From positions 1 to 45,576 of the forward strand of contig DIYR01000143.1 in the NCBI GenBank assembly GCA_002429085.1: a stretch of 45,576 nucleotides of DNA. Reading direction: 5' to 3'. Below the pieces are notes generated by a model. That model ran no database searches. It saw only the letters and a program-made list of their open reading frames with translations, and was not told the origin of the DNA. This document shows positions 16,988-24,224 of this stretch, piece after piece (position 1 is the stretch's first letter; each line of letters opens with the position of its first letter). This DNA is from Flavobacteriales bacterium UBA6049. Lineage in GTDB: Bacteria > Bacteroidota > Bacteroidia > Flavobacteriales_G > Salibacteraceae. Made by a program: the position numbers and the translations under genes.

Positions 16988-17799
16988 TCTCTATCTTTTA
17001 GAGTAAGTAATGGTACACTCACATGGTATGCCATATCCTTTGATACACTTTGCTTAAATAAGCGCTGGAAGAACGATACTTTTCTTGGAATCAAAGTGAG
17101 TAAATCAACTTTATTGTCATTGATATAATCATGTATACCAGGAACAATTTGATCAGAAATAATCATCTTGAATTCACCAAACACCTCTTTTAACTGAGAT
17201 TCGATATACTCTTTTTGACTACTTTCTTCTTCACTTAATTCGTTGGTTCCATGAACATGAATGATATCCACTTTGGCTCCATAAATACGAGCAATATTCA
17301 GTAAAGGCCTAAATGTCTCTTCTGAGTGATTTTCCTTCAGATCAGATGCGAAAACAATCTTATTTATTGGAACATACTCACATTCACTAGGAATGGCAAT
17401 CACTGGAAGTAATGCCTCTCGAATAACTCGTTCTGCATTCGAGCCAATTAGCACCTCCTTCAATCCACTTGCTCCTGTAGTCCCAATGTAAACTAAATCA
17501 CATGCTTTTTTGTAGTGAACACGATGAATTCCATCTTCTATACTACCATGAATTGATTCTGTTTCAAGCTTTAAACCAGGATTATTTGCAAGCAATTTTT
17601 CCGATTCTAACTTCAAATCATTCAATGATTCTTTCTGTAAAATCTCATCAATGGAGACCAACATCCCACCACTTCCAGCATTTGGAGTTTCGTAAGAGTT
17701 CAACAAAATATATTCAGCCTCAGGACCGTGCGCTGCATAAGCAAATTCAAATGCTCTTTGTGCATTGTCCGAAAAATCTGTTGGAATGATGATTCTCAT
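16984..17799 (-). CDS. Universal stress protein, tandem-domain
   Basis: A 271-residue cytoplasmic protein with two UspA domains (residues 1-138 and ~145-271). The first has the start strand IIIPTDFSDNAQRAFEFA and an intact ATP-binding pattern G-x2-G-x9-GS as GTTGASGLKEVLIGSNAERV. The second (NKIVFASDLKENHSEETFRP) ends in VPLLTLKDRD without the glycine pattern. Such tandem proteins respond to starvation, oxygen limitation and other stresses. It is the third of three same-strand stress genes, 62 bases behind the second. Its TAG overlaps the mltG stop on the opposite strand, so the two mRNAs must be complementary at their 3' ends. Confidence 0.9.
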   Translation of the reverse strand: MRIIIPTDFSDNAQRAFEFAYAAHGPEAEYILLNSYETPNAGSGGMLVSIDEILQKESLNDLKLESEKLLANNPGLKLETESIHGSIEDGIHRVHYKKACDLVYIGTTGASGLKEVLIGSNAERVIREALLPVIAIPSECEYVPINKIVFASDLKENHSEETFRPLLNIARIYGAKVDIIHVHGTNELSEEESSQKEYIESQLKEVFGEFKMIISDQIVPGIHDYINDNKVDLLTLIPRKVSFFQRLFKQSVSKDMAYHVSVPLLTLKDRD

Positions 17800-17861
17800 G
17801 TCTTTTGAATTTGTGACTCGAAAAGTAGCTAAAATTGAATTCTATTATAATGACGGAATTA

Positions 17862-18659
17862 TTAAATCATACCGCCTATTGTCAACACTTGTGATACGTC
17901 ATAGAATGCTTGATCTTTATGTATTGATACACCTGCACCTTTTACGATTAAAGAGCGCTCATTTATATCTAACAACTTAGATAAGAACTGAGCGTCTTCC
18001 CCTTTATAGCGATGAATCGCTAAAGCATCACAATGAGCTCTCAAATAAGTGGCCAATAATTTTAATGAGTAGGTATTCTCTTCTTCTGAGAAATCATTGT
18101 CTATGTAATTCACAAGAGTAATGCTAGCTGTCTTACAACGCTCTGTAAATAACCTACAAAATCCCTTAATAGCGTTTAAAGCTCCTTCAGAGTTATCATT
18201 TACAAGTACTACATTATCCATTGAATCAATATTCTCTGGAACAGTAAGATACATGCAATTCAATGGGATGTTAGGTGCTTTTTCTTTAAAGGTAGATAAC
18301 ATCGGCTCTACAAAATCTATATGATTCGCTTTTGTAGTAATTAATAAATCCGCATATCTACTCTGTTGATATAAGCTGTTTAGCTCATCTCGACCAAGGT
18401 CTAACAATCTAAACCGTTGATTTAAAATTGATTTAATCTCTAATAAAGAATTTGCCAACTCTTCTGACGGCTCTAGTGAAGATTCCTCAACATGTATTCC
18501 AGTTGCAAGACTTACAAGTTCTTTCCCTGCATGCTTGCGATTCAACTTTAAACCTGTAATCAGATTAGTACCCGTGTTAAAGTGCTTTAATGTAAACTCA
18601 AGCGTTTTTACCGAAGCTAGTGTGTCGTCTAGTAACACGAGTATTTTTCCTGTTGGCAT
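17862..18659 (-). CDS. Divergent universal-stress-like protein
   Basis: A 265-residue protein, middle gene of the stress cluster. The length and the two-half pattern match the neighbouring Usp proteins: first strand KILVLLDDTLASVKTLEFTL, then DNVVLVNDNSEGALNAIKGF at the start of the second half. The glycine-rich ATP loop is absent in both halves (the first reads DLLITTKANHIDFVEPMLST, the second SLIVKGAGVSIHKDQAF). It is therefore probably a non-ATP-binding Usp relative. The assignment rests on weak similarity plus context: 18 bases after the preceding Usp gene, same strand and size. Confidence 0.65.
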   Translation of the reverse strand: MPTGKILVLLDDTLASVKTLEFTLKHFNTGTNLITGLKLNRKHAGKELVSLATGIHVEESSLEPSEELANSLLEIKSILNQRFRLLDLGRDELNSLYQQSRYADLLITTKANHIDFVEPMLSTFKEKAPNIPLNCMYLTVPENIDSMDNVVLVNDNSEGALNAIKGFCRLFTERCKTASITLVNYIDNDFSEEENTYSLKLLATYLRAHCDALAIHRYKGEDAQFLSKLLDINERSLIVKGAGVSIHKDQAFYDVSQVLTIGGMI

Positions 18660-18677
18660 AGCGTTCGTTATTTCTTA

Positions 18678-19493
18678 TTAATCTGGAAATAGGATGGCAT
18701 CAGTTGGTTTAACTGGAGGTAGCTTTACACTCAACACGGGAATGTTTGATCTATCTGCCACTTGCTCCGCTATGCTGCTTAACAAAAATTGAGACAACCC
18801 CTTTCTGCCGTGAGTCACAAGTGCAATTAAATCGGCATTCACTTCATGCGCAAACTCCATAATCCCCTGCTCTTTCGTTTCGTGATTATATATATGTACA
18901 GAATAGTTTTTCAACCTGTGTTGATTCGCAAATTCTGACATCAATTCTTGAGTCTGCTTCGTGGTTTCAAAATTTCTTGGAGTAATTACTTTCAACAAGT
19001 TCATATGACCATCACAAGCTTCTGCAATTCGCTGAATTTTAGGAAAGACTTGATCTACTTCACCATAAAAGCTTGAAGCAAACACAATATTTTTACCCTG
19101 ATACTCCTCTTCCTTAGATTTTACAACCAGTACTGGAAATTCAGATAACCGAACAACTCTAGCTGTATTTGACCCAACCAAACCGGCTTCTTTAGCATCT
19201 TTTCCATGAGATCCCATTATTATCAGATCTATATCGTGCTCCTTAGCTGAGGATATAATAGAACCTTCTAGTTTGCTTTGCTTATAAATGGTTGACACAT
19301 TTATATCTGAGAAAGCCTCATGCATTTTTAGCTCATCTAATTTTTGATTAGCTGCGGTTGGATCTGCATTTTTCTTTGAGTCAACATGAAGTAAATAAAC
19401 CCAAGCATTAGTGCGTTTGGCATACTGCACAGCTACTTCACAAGCTCTAAAAGCTAATTCTGAAAAGTCCGTAGGTACTAAAATCTTTTCCAT
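18678..19493 (-). CDS. Universal stress protein, tandem-domain (first of the cluster)
   Basis: A 271-residue protein with two UspA domains. The first begins KILVPTDFSELAFRACEVAV and has the ATP motif as GSHGKDAKEAGLVGSNTARV. The second begins NIVFASSFYGEVDQVFPKIQ and has THGRKGLSQFLLSSIAEQVA, in which the late glycine is replaced by serine, so binding may be weakened there. It ends with VLSVKLPPVKP. It is the promoter-proximal gene of three Usp genes. A perfect Fnr-type palindrome sits 65 bases upstream of its ATG, and the adjacent upstream gene encodes a Crp/Fnr regulator, so induction under low oxygen or redox stress is a reasonable inference. Confidence 0.92.
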   Translation of the reverse strand: MEKILVPTDFSELAFRACEVAVQYAKRTNAWVYLLHVDSKKNADPTAANQKLDELKMHEAFSDINVSTIYKQSKLEGSIISSAKEHDIDLIIMGSHGKDAKEAGLVGSNTARVVRLSEFPVLVVKSKEEEYQGKNIVFASSFYGEVDQVFPKIQRIAEACDGHMNLLKVITPRNFETTKQTQELMSEFANQHRLKNYSVHIYNHETKEQGIMEFAHEVNADLIALVTHGRKGLSQFLLSSIAEQVADRSNIPVLSVKLPPVKPTDAILFPD

Positions 19494-19557
19494 AATTCTC
19501 TGTTCAAAGGTCTACCTTAAATAATTTTCAGTGCATGATGAATATCAAAGCAAATTG

Positions 19558-19569
19558 TGATTTAAATCA
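19558..19569. promoter_or_regulatory. Fnr/Crp-type operator upstream of the stress-protein cluster
   Basis: TGATTTAAATCA is a perfect 12-base palindrome that fits the Fnr core TGAT-N4-ATCA; with flanks it reads TTGTGATTTAAATCATAA. Its centre is about 70 bases upstream of the Usp start, and it lies between that gene and the Crp/Fnr-family gene that could encode its binder. Confidence 0.65.
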
Positions 19570-19576
19570 TAAAAAG

Positions 19577-19609
19577 AAAGACCTGAAACAAAATGTTTAA
19601 CAGGCCTTT
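19577..19609 (-). terminator. Terminator of the Crp/Fnr-family gene
   Basis: An imperfect stem (aaagacctg / caggccttt, one mismatch, extended by aaaca / tgttt) is followed on the minus strand by CTTTTT, 24 bases after the stop codon. Confidence 0.7.
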
Positions 19610-19617
19610 GCTACTTT

Positions 19618-19632
19618 TTGATCATTGATCAA
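19618..19632. promoter_or_regulatory. Second Fnr-like palindrome, 15 bases
   Basis: TTGATCATTGATCAA is a perfect palindrome around a central T that abuts the stop codon of the regulator gene. Its half sites match TTGAT/ATCAA, but the spacing is five rather than four bases and it lies in the regulator's 3' end, so function is uncertain. Confidence 0.3.
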
Positions 19633-20343
19633 TTAATACAATTGACCAATTTTTATTAATTGTTTTGGTTCAAGGACTCTGATCTTTCGTCCTTTCGTTT
19701 CAATGAGTTTTTCTTGCTTGAAATCATGCAATAATCGGATTACCGTTTCTGTGGCTGTTCCAACTATGTTTGCCAAATCTTCACGTGTTAAATTAATTTC
19801 AACAGGGCCATCATCTATACCATCTACTCCGTAAGTATCTTTAAGCATTAACAATGCCACCGCTAAACGTTCACGAACACTTTTTTGAGCAAGGCTCGTC
19901 AAACTATCAGCCATAATCCCAAGCTCTTTACATGCTTCTCTTAATAGCATATTATTAAAGCTAGGAGCCTCATCTAAGATGCTCAGAAAATCGCCCTTCG
20001 GAACGAAACAAACTTTAGTATCTTCCAATGCCTCTGCCGTAACAGGATAAGTTTCTTCACTTATCATTGCTTTATAGCCTAAAAGATCTCCTGGCTTACT
20101 GATTTGAATGATTTGTTCTTTACCATCAAAACCAACTTTATAAACTTTGATCTTACCGTGGTTGATACAAAAAACACCTAGAGGTCTCGTACCCTCATGA
20201 AAGAGCACTTGCCCTTTTTTGTACTCAGCACACGATTTGTTGTAGCTAATTGAATCCAAATCTTTTTCACACAATCCTGCGAATTTGGATCGGCCTTTTA
20301 CCTGACAATCACTACATTCAATGAAGAATTTTGAGGACTTCAT
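19633..20343 (-). CDS. Crp/Fnr-family transcriptional regulator with N-terminal cysteines
   Basis: A 236-residue DNA-binding regulator. The N-terminus has CxxC plus further cysteines (Cys10, Cys13, Cys25, Cys38), which resembles an Fnr-type iron-sulfur or redox centre although the spacing differs from E. coli Fnr. A cyclic-nucleotide-binding-type beta-roll follows (VLFHEGTRPLGVFCINHGKI and DLLGYKAMISEE). The long dimer helix and a C-terminal winged helix end with LTREDLANIVGTATETVIRL, whose E-T-x-x-R matches the recognition helix of Fnr-like proteins reading TTGAT half sites. The conserved Glu/Arg/Ser set that binds cAMP is not evident. It probably controls the neighbouring stress genes. ATG at 20341-20343. 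Confidence 0.9.
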   Translation of the reverse strand: MKSSKFFIECSDCQVKGRSKFAGLCEKDLDSISYNKSCAEYKKGQVLFHEGTRPLGVFCINHGKIKVYKVGFDGKEQIIQISKPGDLLGYKAMISEETYPVTAEALEDTKVCFVPKGDFLSILDEAPSFNNMLLREACKELGIMADSLTSLAQKSVRERLAVALLMLKDTYGVDGIDDGPVEINLTREDLANIVGTATETVIRLLHDFKQEKLIETKGRKIRVLEPKQLIKIGQLY

Positions 20344-20540
20344 AAAATAGTTCAGTTCTATAGAATTCGGAATGTTTTGTTAGGGTAAAGATACAACTTG
20401 CAGCATTACAAAACATAGTTATCAAAGCATTCCAAAACACGTCTTACACTTTCCCATTATGGGATAAAAAACACATGTCAATGTAAAAGATGCTGCATCA
20501 ATGAAGTAAAAAGAAAGACCCTAACAAGCTCTGTTCCTGC

Positions 20541-20548
20541 TATATTTG
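20541..20548 (+). promoter_or_regulatory. Putative -7 element of the exopolysaccharide operon
   Basis: TATATTTG matches TAnnTTTG and precedes the first gene's ATG by 80 bases. The next bases complete TTGTGATTTA (20546-20555), the same 10-mer as the left half of the Fnr-type box at 19556-19565. Confidence 0.5.
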
Positions 20549-20628
20549 TGATTTACCCCTTCAATAAATCTCGAAAAAATTAATTCGGGGGCAATATTTG
20601 CTAAACGCGGGTGCAATTCGATTATCCG

Positions 20629-23118
20629 ATGCAAAACTTTAAACCTTTCAGCATTCTAGCCTTTCTTTTGGGCTTGATGGTCACGAGTGCTTTTGCTCAA
20701 AAAGCAACCTCTGTTGATCAAATTGATGGACTATTCTATACCGTTCAAATAGGAACATATACTTCTCCATCGTTACCTTCTGAGTTCTCTGGTATTACAG
20801 AATTGAATATCGAAACTATCCCTGGTAATAGATATAGGTATTCTACTGGTATTTTTAGAGATATAAAATTTGCCCGGGCCAGAAGAGAAGAGCTACTGAA
20901 CGATGGTGTCAAAGGCGCTTTTGTTATTGCATACGAGAATGGCACAAGGATTAGCCTACGTGACCTTAGAAAGCGCGCGCTAGATCAACCTGTTGAAACG
21001 AACAATACTTCTGAGGAAGAACCATCATTAATTACACTGCCAAAAGGAACTGACGGTTCTAAAAAGTTCGATTTTCAATTAAAATCTGGAGATGTTCTTA
21101 GTGAAGCCACAAGAGAAGTTAGCGACTTATTCGAAAATCAAATTCTCGACTATAGTCAGAGTGCAACACAAATTGATACGAACAAGGTGTACTCCTTATT
21201 CAACATGACTTTTGATAGTTTGGATGCATCGTACTATGATAGTGCACTATTTGTTGCGATGGCTAAAAAATACCGTGGTGATATTGGTCTTGGATTCAAC
21301 TCTTGGTATATCTATAACGTAGAGCCAGGTTTTGGTCCAAATGAAGATATCTTTTTCAAGCAACGTTTGAATCTTACGCTTGATATGGATTTACTGAACA
21401 ACGGTTTTTATGCAAACCGAATGAAGGCCAAAAGATTTGAGAACAATGCTAAAATTGCTCAACTTAAACAGCAAGAAATATCCAGCATTAGCAGGTATGA
21501 AGATTTATACAACTATATCATCTACATATTCAACAACCAAAAGCTTGAAGCCATTGACGAACGCATAAATCTGCTCAATAGACAAATTCAGATCATTGAA
21601 ATGCTCTATTCTACTAAAGACAAAACCTGGGAAGAACTGATCGAGTTAAAAGGTAGGATCTCAAGAGCTGAAAACATGTACAATAAATGGCAGAACTACA
21701 ACATAGTTCTACGCGACAGAATTCTAGTAAATAATGAGTTTGTTGCAGATTTTGATGCTTCACAACTTCCAATTTTAGATCCTATTCCGTCTAAAATGTT
21801 TACTGAATCACTCGATTCTTCGGACTATTTTCAACAATTGATTGCCCTTGAACAAGAAAATATTGATTTGAAATACAAAGGTTTAAGTAACCTTACGCTA
21901 AAGCCGTTTATTCGTTATAACCTTATTGAAAACGAGACTCCCGTACCGGGAAGCGATGCACTTGTTTTTGATCAATCTTACGCTTCTGCTGGTTTAATCT
22001 TTCGGGTACCTATCAACTTTAATGGATCTAACGAAGTAGCCAGATACGAAAAAGAGAAAACTGAGTTTTCTCACATGAAAAAAGAGAAAAACGATCAACA
22101 CGAATTACTGAACTACTACTATGAGTATAGTTTCAAACTTGAACAATTGGTTGATTTCTACTACACTAGATTCAGAATTGAAGAAAGGTTAAGAAGAGAG
22201 ATTATTAAGTATCAGTTTGGTGATGTTTCTTTTTCTCCATTGATTGCAGTAAACTACATGGATGAGCTTATTGCAAATGAAATTGAAATCATTGACCTAA
22301 AGCAAAACTTGTATTTGAAAGCGCTTAAAATGAGTGAGTACATGAATCAACCTTCTCCTCTGACATACAGCACTACTGTCGATCCAGGGGAGTTGTTATT
22401 CAAGTATCAACAGCGCAGAAGTACATATATATGGTCAAAATTCTTTAATGCTCAAGACAACCTATTCTTGATTCACTATTTAAAAAATAACGAGATCAAG
22501 CAAGTGTTTTTGTCTCCTGGTCCTTCACCAATGACCGACAAGGTGATGGACTTTAATAAAATGAGTAAAAAGCATAACATAACTAGCTTAGCACTCATTG
22601 GTGATAATAAGCTAGCATTAGAAATTGATAGTGCCGTTTTAGTAGATAAGTTGAATAATTTATTGTCAATGGGATTTGAAGGTTTTCATTTTGATATTGA
22701 GCCACAAACATTCCCAGACTGGGAAGGAAATCAACAGCAATATGTTCAAAACATATCTTCGGTACTAAAAATTGCCAAAAGCGTAATAGATACCAATCGT
22801 CATAAACTAAGCATTAGTTTATCTCTACATTATCCAGAATTTGCCTTAAGCACCATTTATCCATTAGTAGACGAAGTATATTTAATGGCCTACGAAAGGC
22901 CTGATATAGAATTCATTCAACGAAAGTCTACCGAAGAATTTGCTTTAAACAGAGAAAAAACAACCATCTCTGTTCGAACAAAAGATTTTCCAAATCGCCT
23001 TGTTATGGAAAAATTCATTGAGTTATTAGATGCCGAACTCGACTTAAGTAGACTAGCCATTCATGATTTGGGCACATTATTTGAGCTCGATTACCAGAGT
23101 TCCATGAATGAAAAATAG
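20629..23118 (+). CDS. SPOR-like / TolC-like / GH18-like fusion protein (export channel with hydrolase domain)
   Basis: An exported protein of 829 residues if begun at ATG 20629; this start gives a clean signal peptide (MQNFKPFSILAFLLGLMVTS, AFAQ), whereas a GTG 18 bases upstream would add six residues. Residues ~32-115 resemble a SPOR domain (FYTVQIGTYTSPSLPSEFSG, ending GAFVIAYENGTRI). Residues ~200-590 look like an outer-membrane efflux factor: long heptad helices (QLKQQEISSISRYEDLYNYI, ELIANEIEIIDLKQNLYLKA) in two halves separated by beta segments. Residues ~605-820 resemble a GH18-like TIM barrel, with GFEGFHFDIEPQTFPDW (D-x-E active-site motif) and EVYLMAYE. I infer an outer-membrane exit duct fused to a glycan hydrolase. 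An HlyD-type adaptor gene follows after 5 bases. Confidence 0.75.
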   Translation: MQNFKPFSILAFLLGLMVTSAFAQKATSVDQIDGLFYTVQIGTYTSPSLPSEFSGITELNIETIPGNRYRYSTGIFRDIKFARARREELLNDGVKGAFVIAYENGTRISLRDLRKRALDQPVETNNTSEEEPSLITLPKGTDGSKKFDFQLKSGDVLSEATREVSDLFENQILDYSQSATQIDTNKVYSLFNMTFDSLDASYYDSALFVAMAKKYRGDIGLGFNSWYIYNVEPGFGPNEDIFFKQRLNLTLDMDLLNNGFYANRMKAKRFENNAKIAQLKQQEISSISRYEDLYNYIIYIFNNQKLEAIDERINLLNRQIQIIEMLYSTKDKTWEELIELKGRISRAENMYNKWQNYNIVLRDRILVNNEFVADFDASQLPILDPIPSKMFTESLDSSDYFQQLIALEQENIDLKYKGLSNLTLKPFIRYNLIENETPVPGSDALVFDQSYASAGLIFRVPINFNGSNEVARYEKEKTEFSHMKKEKNDQHELLNYYYEYSFKLEQLVDFYYTRFRIEERLRREIIKYQFGDVSFSPLIAVNYMDELIANEIEIIDLKQNLYLKALKMSEYMNQPSPLTYSTTVDPGELLFKYQQRRSTYIWSKFFNAQDNLFLIHYLKNNEIKQVFLSPGPSPMTDKVMDFNKMSKKHNITSLALIGDNKLALEIDSAVLVDKLNNLLSMGFEGFHFDIEPQTFPDWEGNQQQYVQNISSVLKIAKSVIDTNRHKLSISLSLHYPEFALSTIYPLVDEVYLMAYERPDIEFIQRKSTEEFALNREKTTISVRTKDFPNRLVMEKFIELLDAELDLSRLAIHDLGTLFELDYQSSMNEK

Positions 23119-23123
23119 GAGCC

Positions 23124-24221
23124 ATGAAAAAGTTTCAGTTTAAATCACAAGAAAGTATCATCAAAGGGATCGAGGAGAAACCAATTAGAAAAGGTTTCAA
23201 CTGGGATCGCGTGATCTACTTTTCCACCCTTTTAATCATTGTATTGAGTTTTGGTTCATACTTCATCAGTAAACAGGTTAAAGTTTCTGCTGAGTCTGAA
23301 ATCATCATGGATAAATTCAACGTAATGTTTACTGACGATATCCTTGTAACAGAATACTTCATAGAAGAAGGTGATTCTGTATTAGCAGGCGATTCGTTAT
23401 TCACCTATCGTTTAGATTTAGAAGACGACAATGGTTTAGCCGCAGCTATCACAAATTCAACAGAAAGTAGCTACTCAAGATCTACAGAAAGCTGGTTAAC
23501 GAAAGAAAAGCTTAACACGCTTAAAAATATTGACCTCAAACGTATTGAGTTAAGAGATGCCGAAAGAAGACACAAACAACTTGATGGAGATTTAGACAAA
23601 ATCAAGAAAGAAGTTTTCTTAGAAATTTATCCTCCTTCTAAACTTCAAACTGCTGAAGAAAAAATAGAAGATCTTAAAAACGAAAAACAAACGTTAAAAG
23701 AAGAAATCTCATATCTAAATCGTTACTTAAACATTACTGTTCAGCGATTAGAGGAATTGAGAAGACAGGTTCCTGATGTAAACCTTGGTGAGATGAACGG
23801 TGTAATCTCGAGCGATGGCACAAATAATACTGATGTGTTTGTTTATTACTCTCCTAAAGATGGTATGATTTCACAAGTATATGCCCGTTCGGACGAGGTT
23901 TGTTACAAGCAAAACTTGGTCACTGATATTATAGAGTTCCAAGGGTTACACATCAATGCTTACTTCAGACAAGAAGATTTAAAATACATTTCTGCAGGAG
24001 ACATCGTTGATATCAAGTTCCCAGATGGCAGTAAGAGTAAGGGAATTATTGACAAACTTTATATTAAAACAACCAATTTGCCTGATCGTTTATATGATAC
24101 CGGGTCCAAGGTAGAGAGACGAATTAGAGCAGTTGTAGTACCACTCAACGTTGAAGACGAATCGAAATGGTTCGAATTTTACAAGATTAACGTTGTAGTA
24201 AGTAAACCGAAGTATTTCTAG
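23124..24221 (+). CDS. HlyD-type membrane-fusion (periplasmic adaptor) protein
   Basis: A 365-residue protein with one N-terminal transmembrane helix (residues ~29-48, IYFSTLLIIVLSFGSYFI). After it come a half lipoyl-like motif (DILVTEYFIEEGDSVLAGDS), a long coiled coil (~120-215, for example KRIELRDAERRHKQLDGDLD and AEEKIEDLKNEKQTLKEEIS), the second lipoyl half (VYYSPKDGMISQVYARSDEV) and a beta-barrel region (YFRQEDLKYISAGDIVDIKF). This is the architecture of adaptors that join an inner-membrane machine to a TolC-type duct. Here the inner-membrane partner in the operon is a glycosyltransferase, not an ABC or RND pump. It lies 5 bases after the fusion gene and 3 bases before the next. Confidence 0.88.
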   Translation: MKKFQFKSQESIIKGIEEKPIRKGFNWDRVIYFSTLLIIVLSFGSYFISKQVKVSAESEIIMDKFNVMFTDDILVTEYFIEEGDSVLAGDSLFTYRLDLEDDNGLAAAITNSTESSYSRSTESWLTKEKLNTLKNIDLKRIELRDAERRHKQLDGDLDKIKKEVFLEIYPPSKLQTAEEKIEDLKNEKQTLKEEISYLNRYLNITVQRLEELRRQVPDVNLGEMNGVISSDGTNNTDVFVYYSPKDGMISQVYARSDEVCYKQNLVTDIIEFQGLHINAYFRQEDLKYISAGDIVDIKFPDGSKSKGIIDKLYIKTTNLPDRLYDTGSKVERRIRAVVVPLNVEDESKWFEFYKINVVVSKPKYF

Positions 24222-24224
24222 AAT

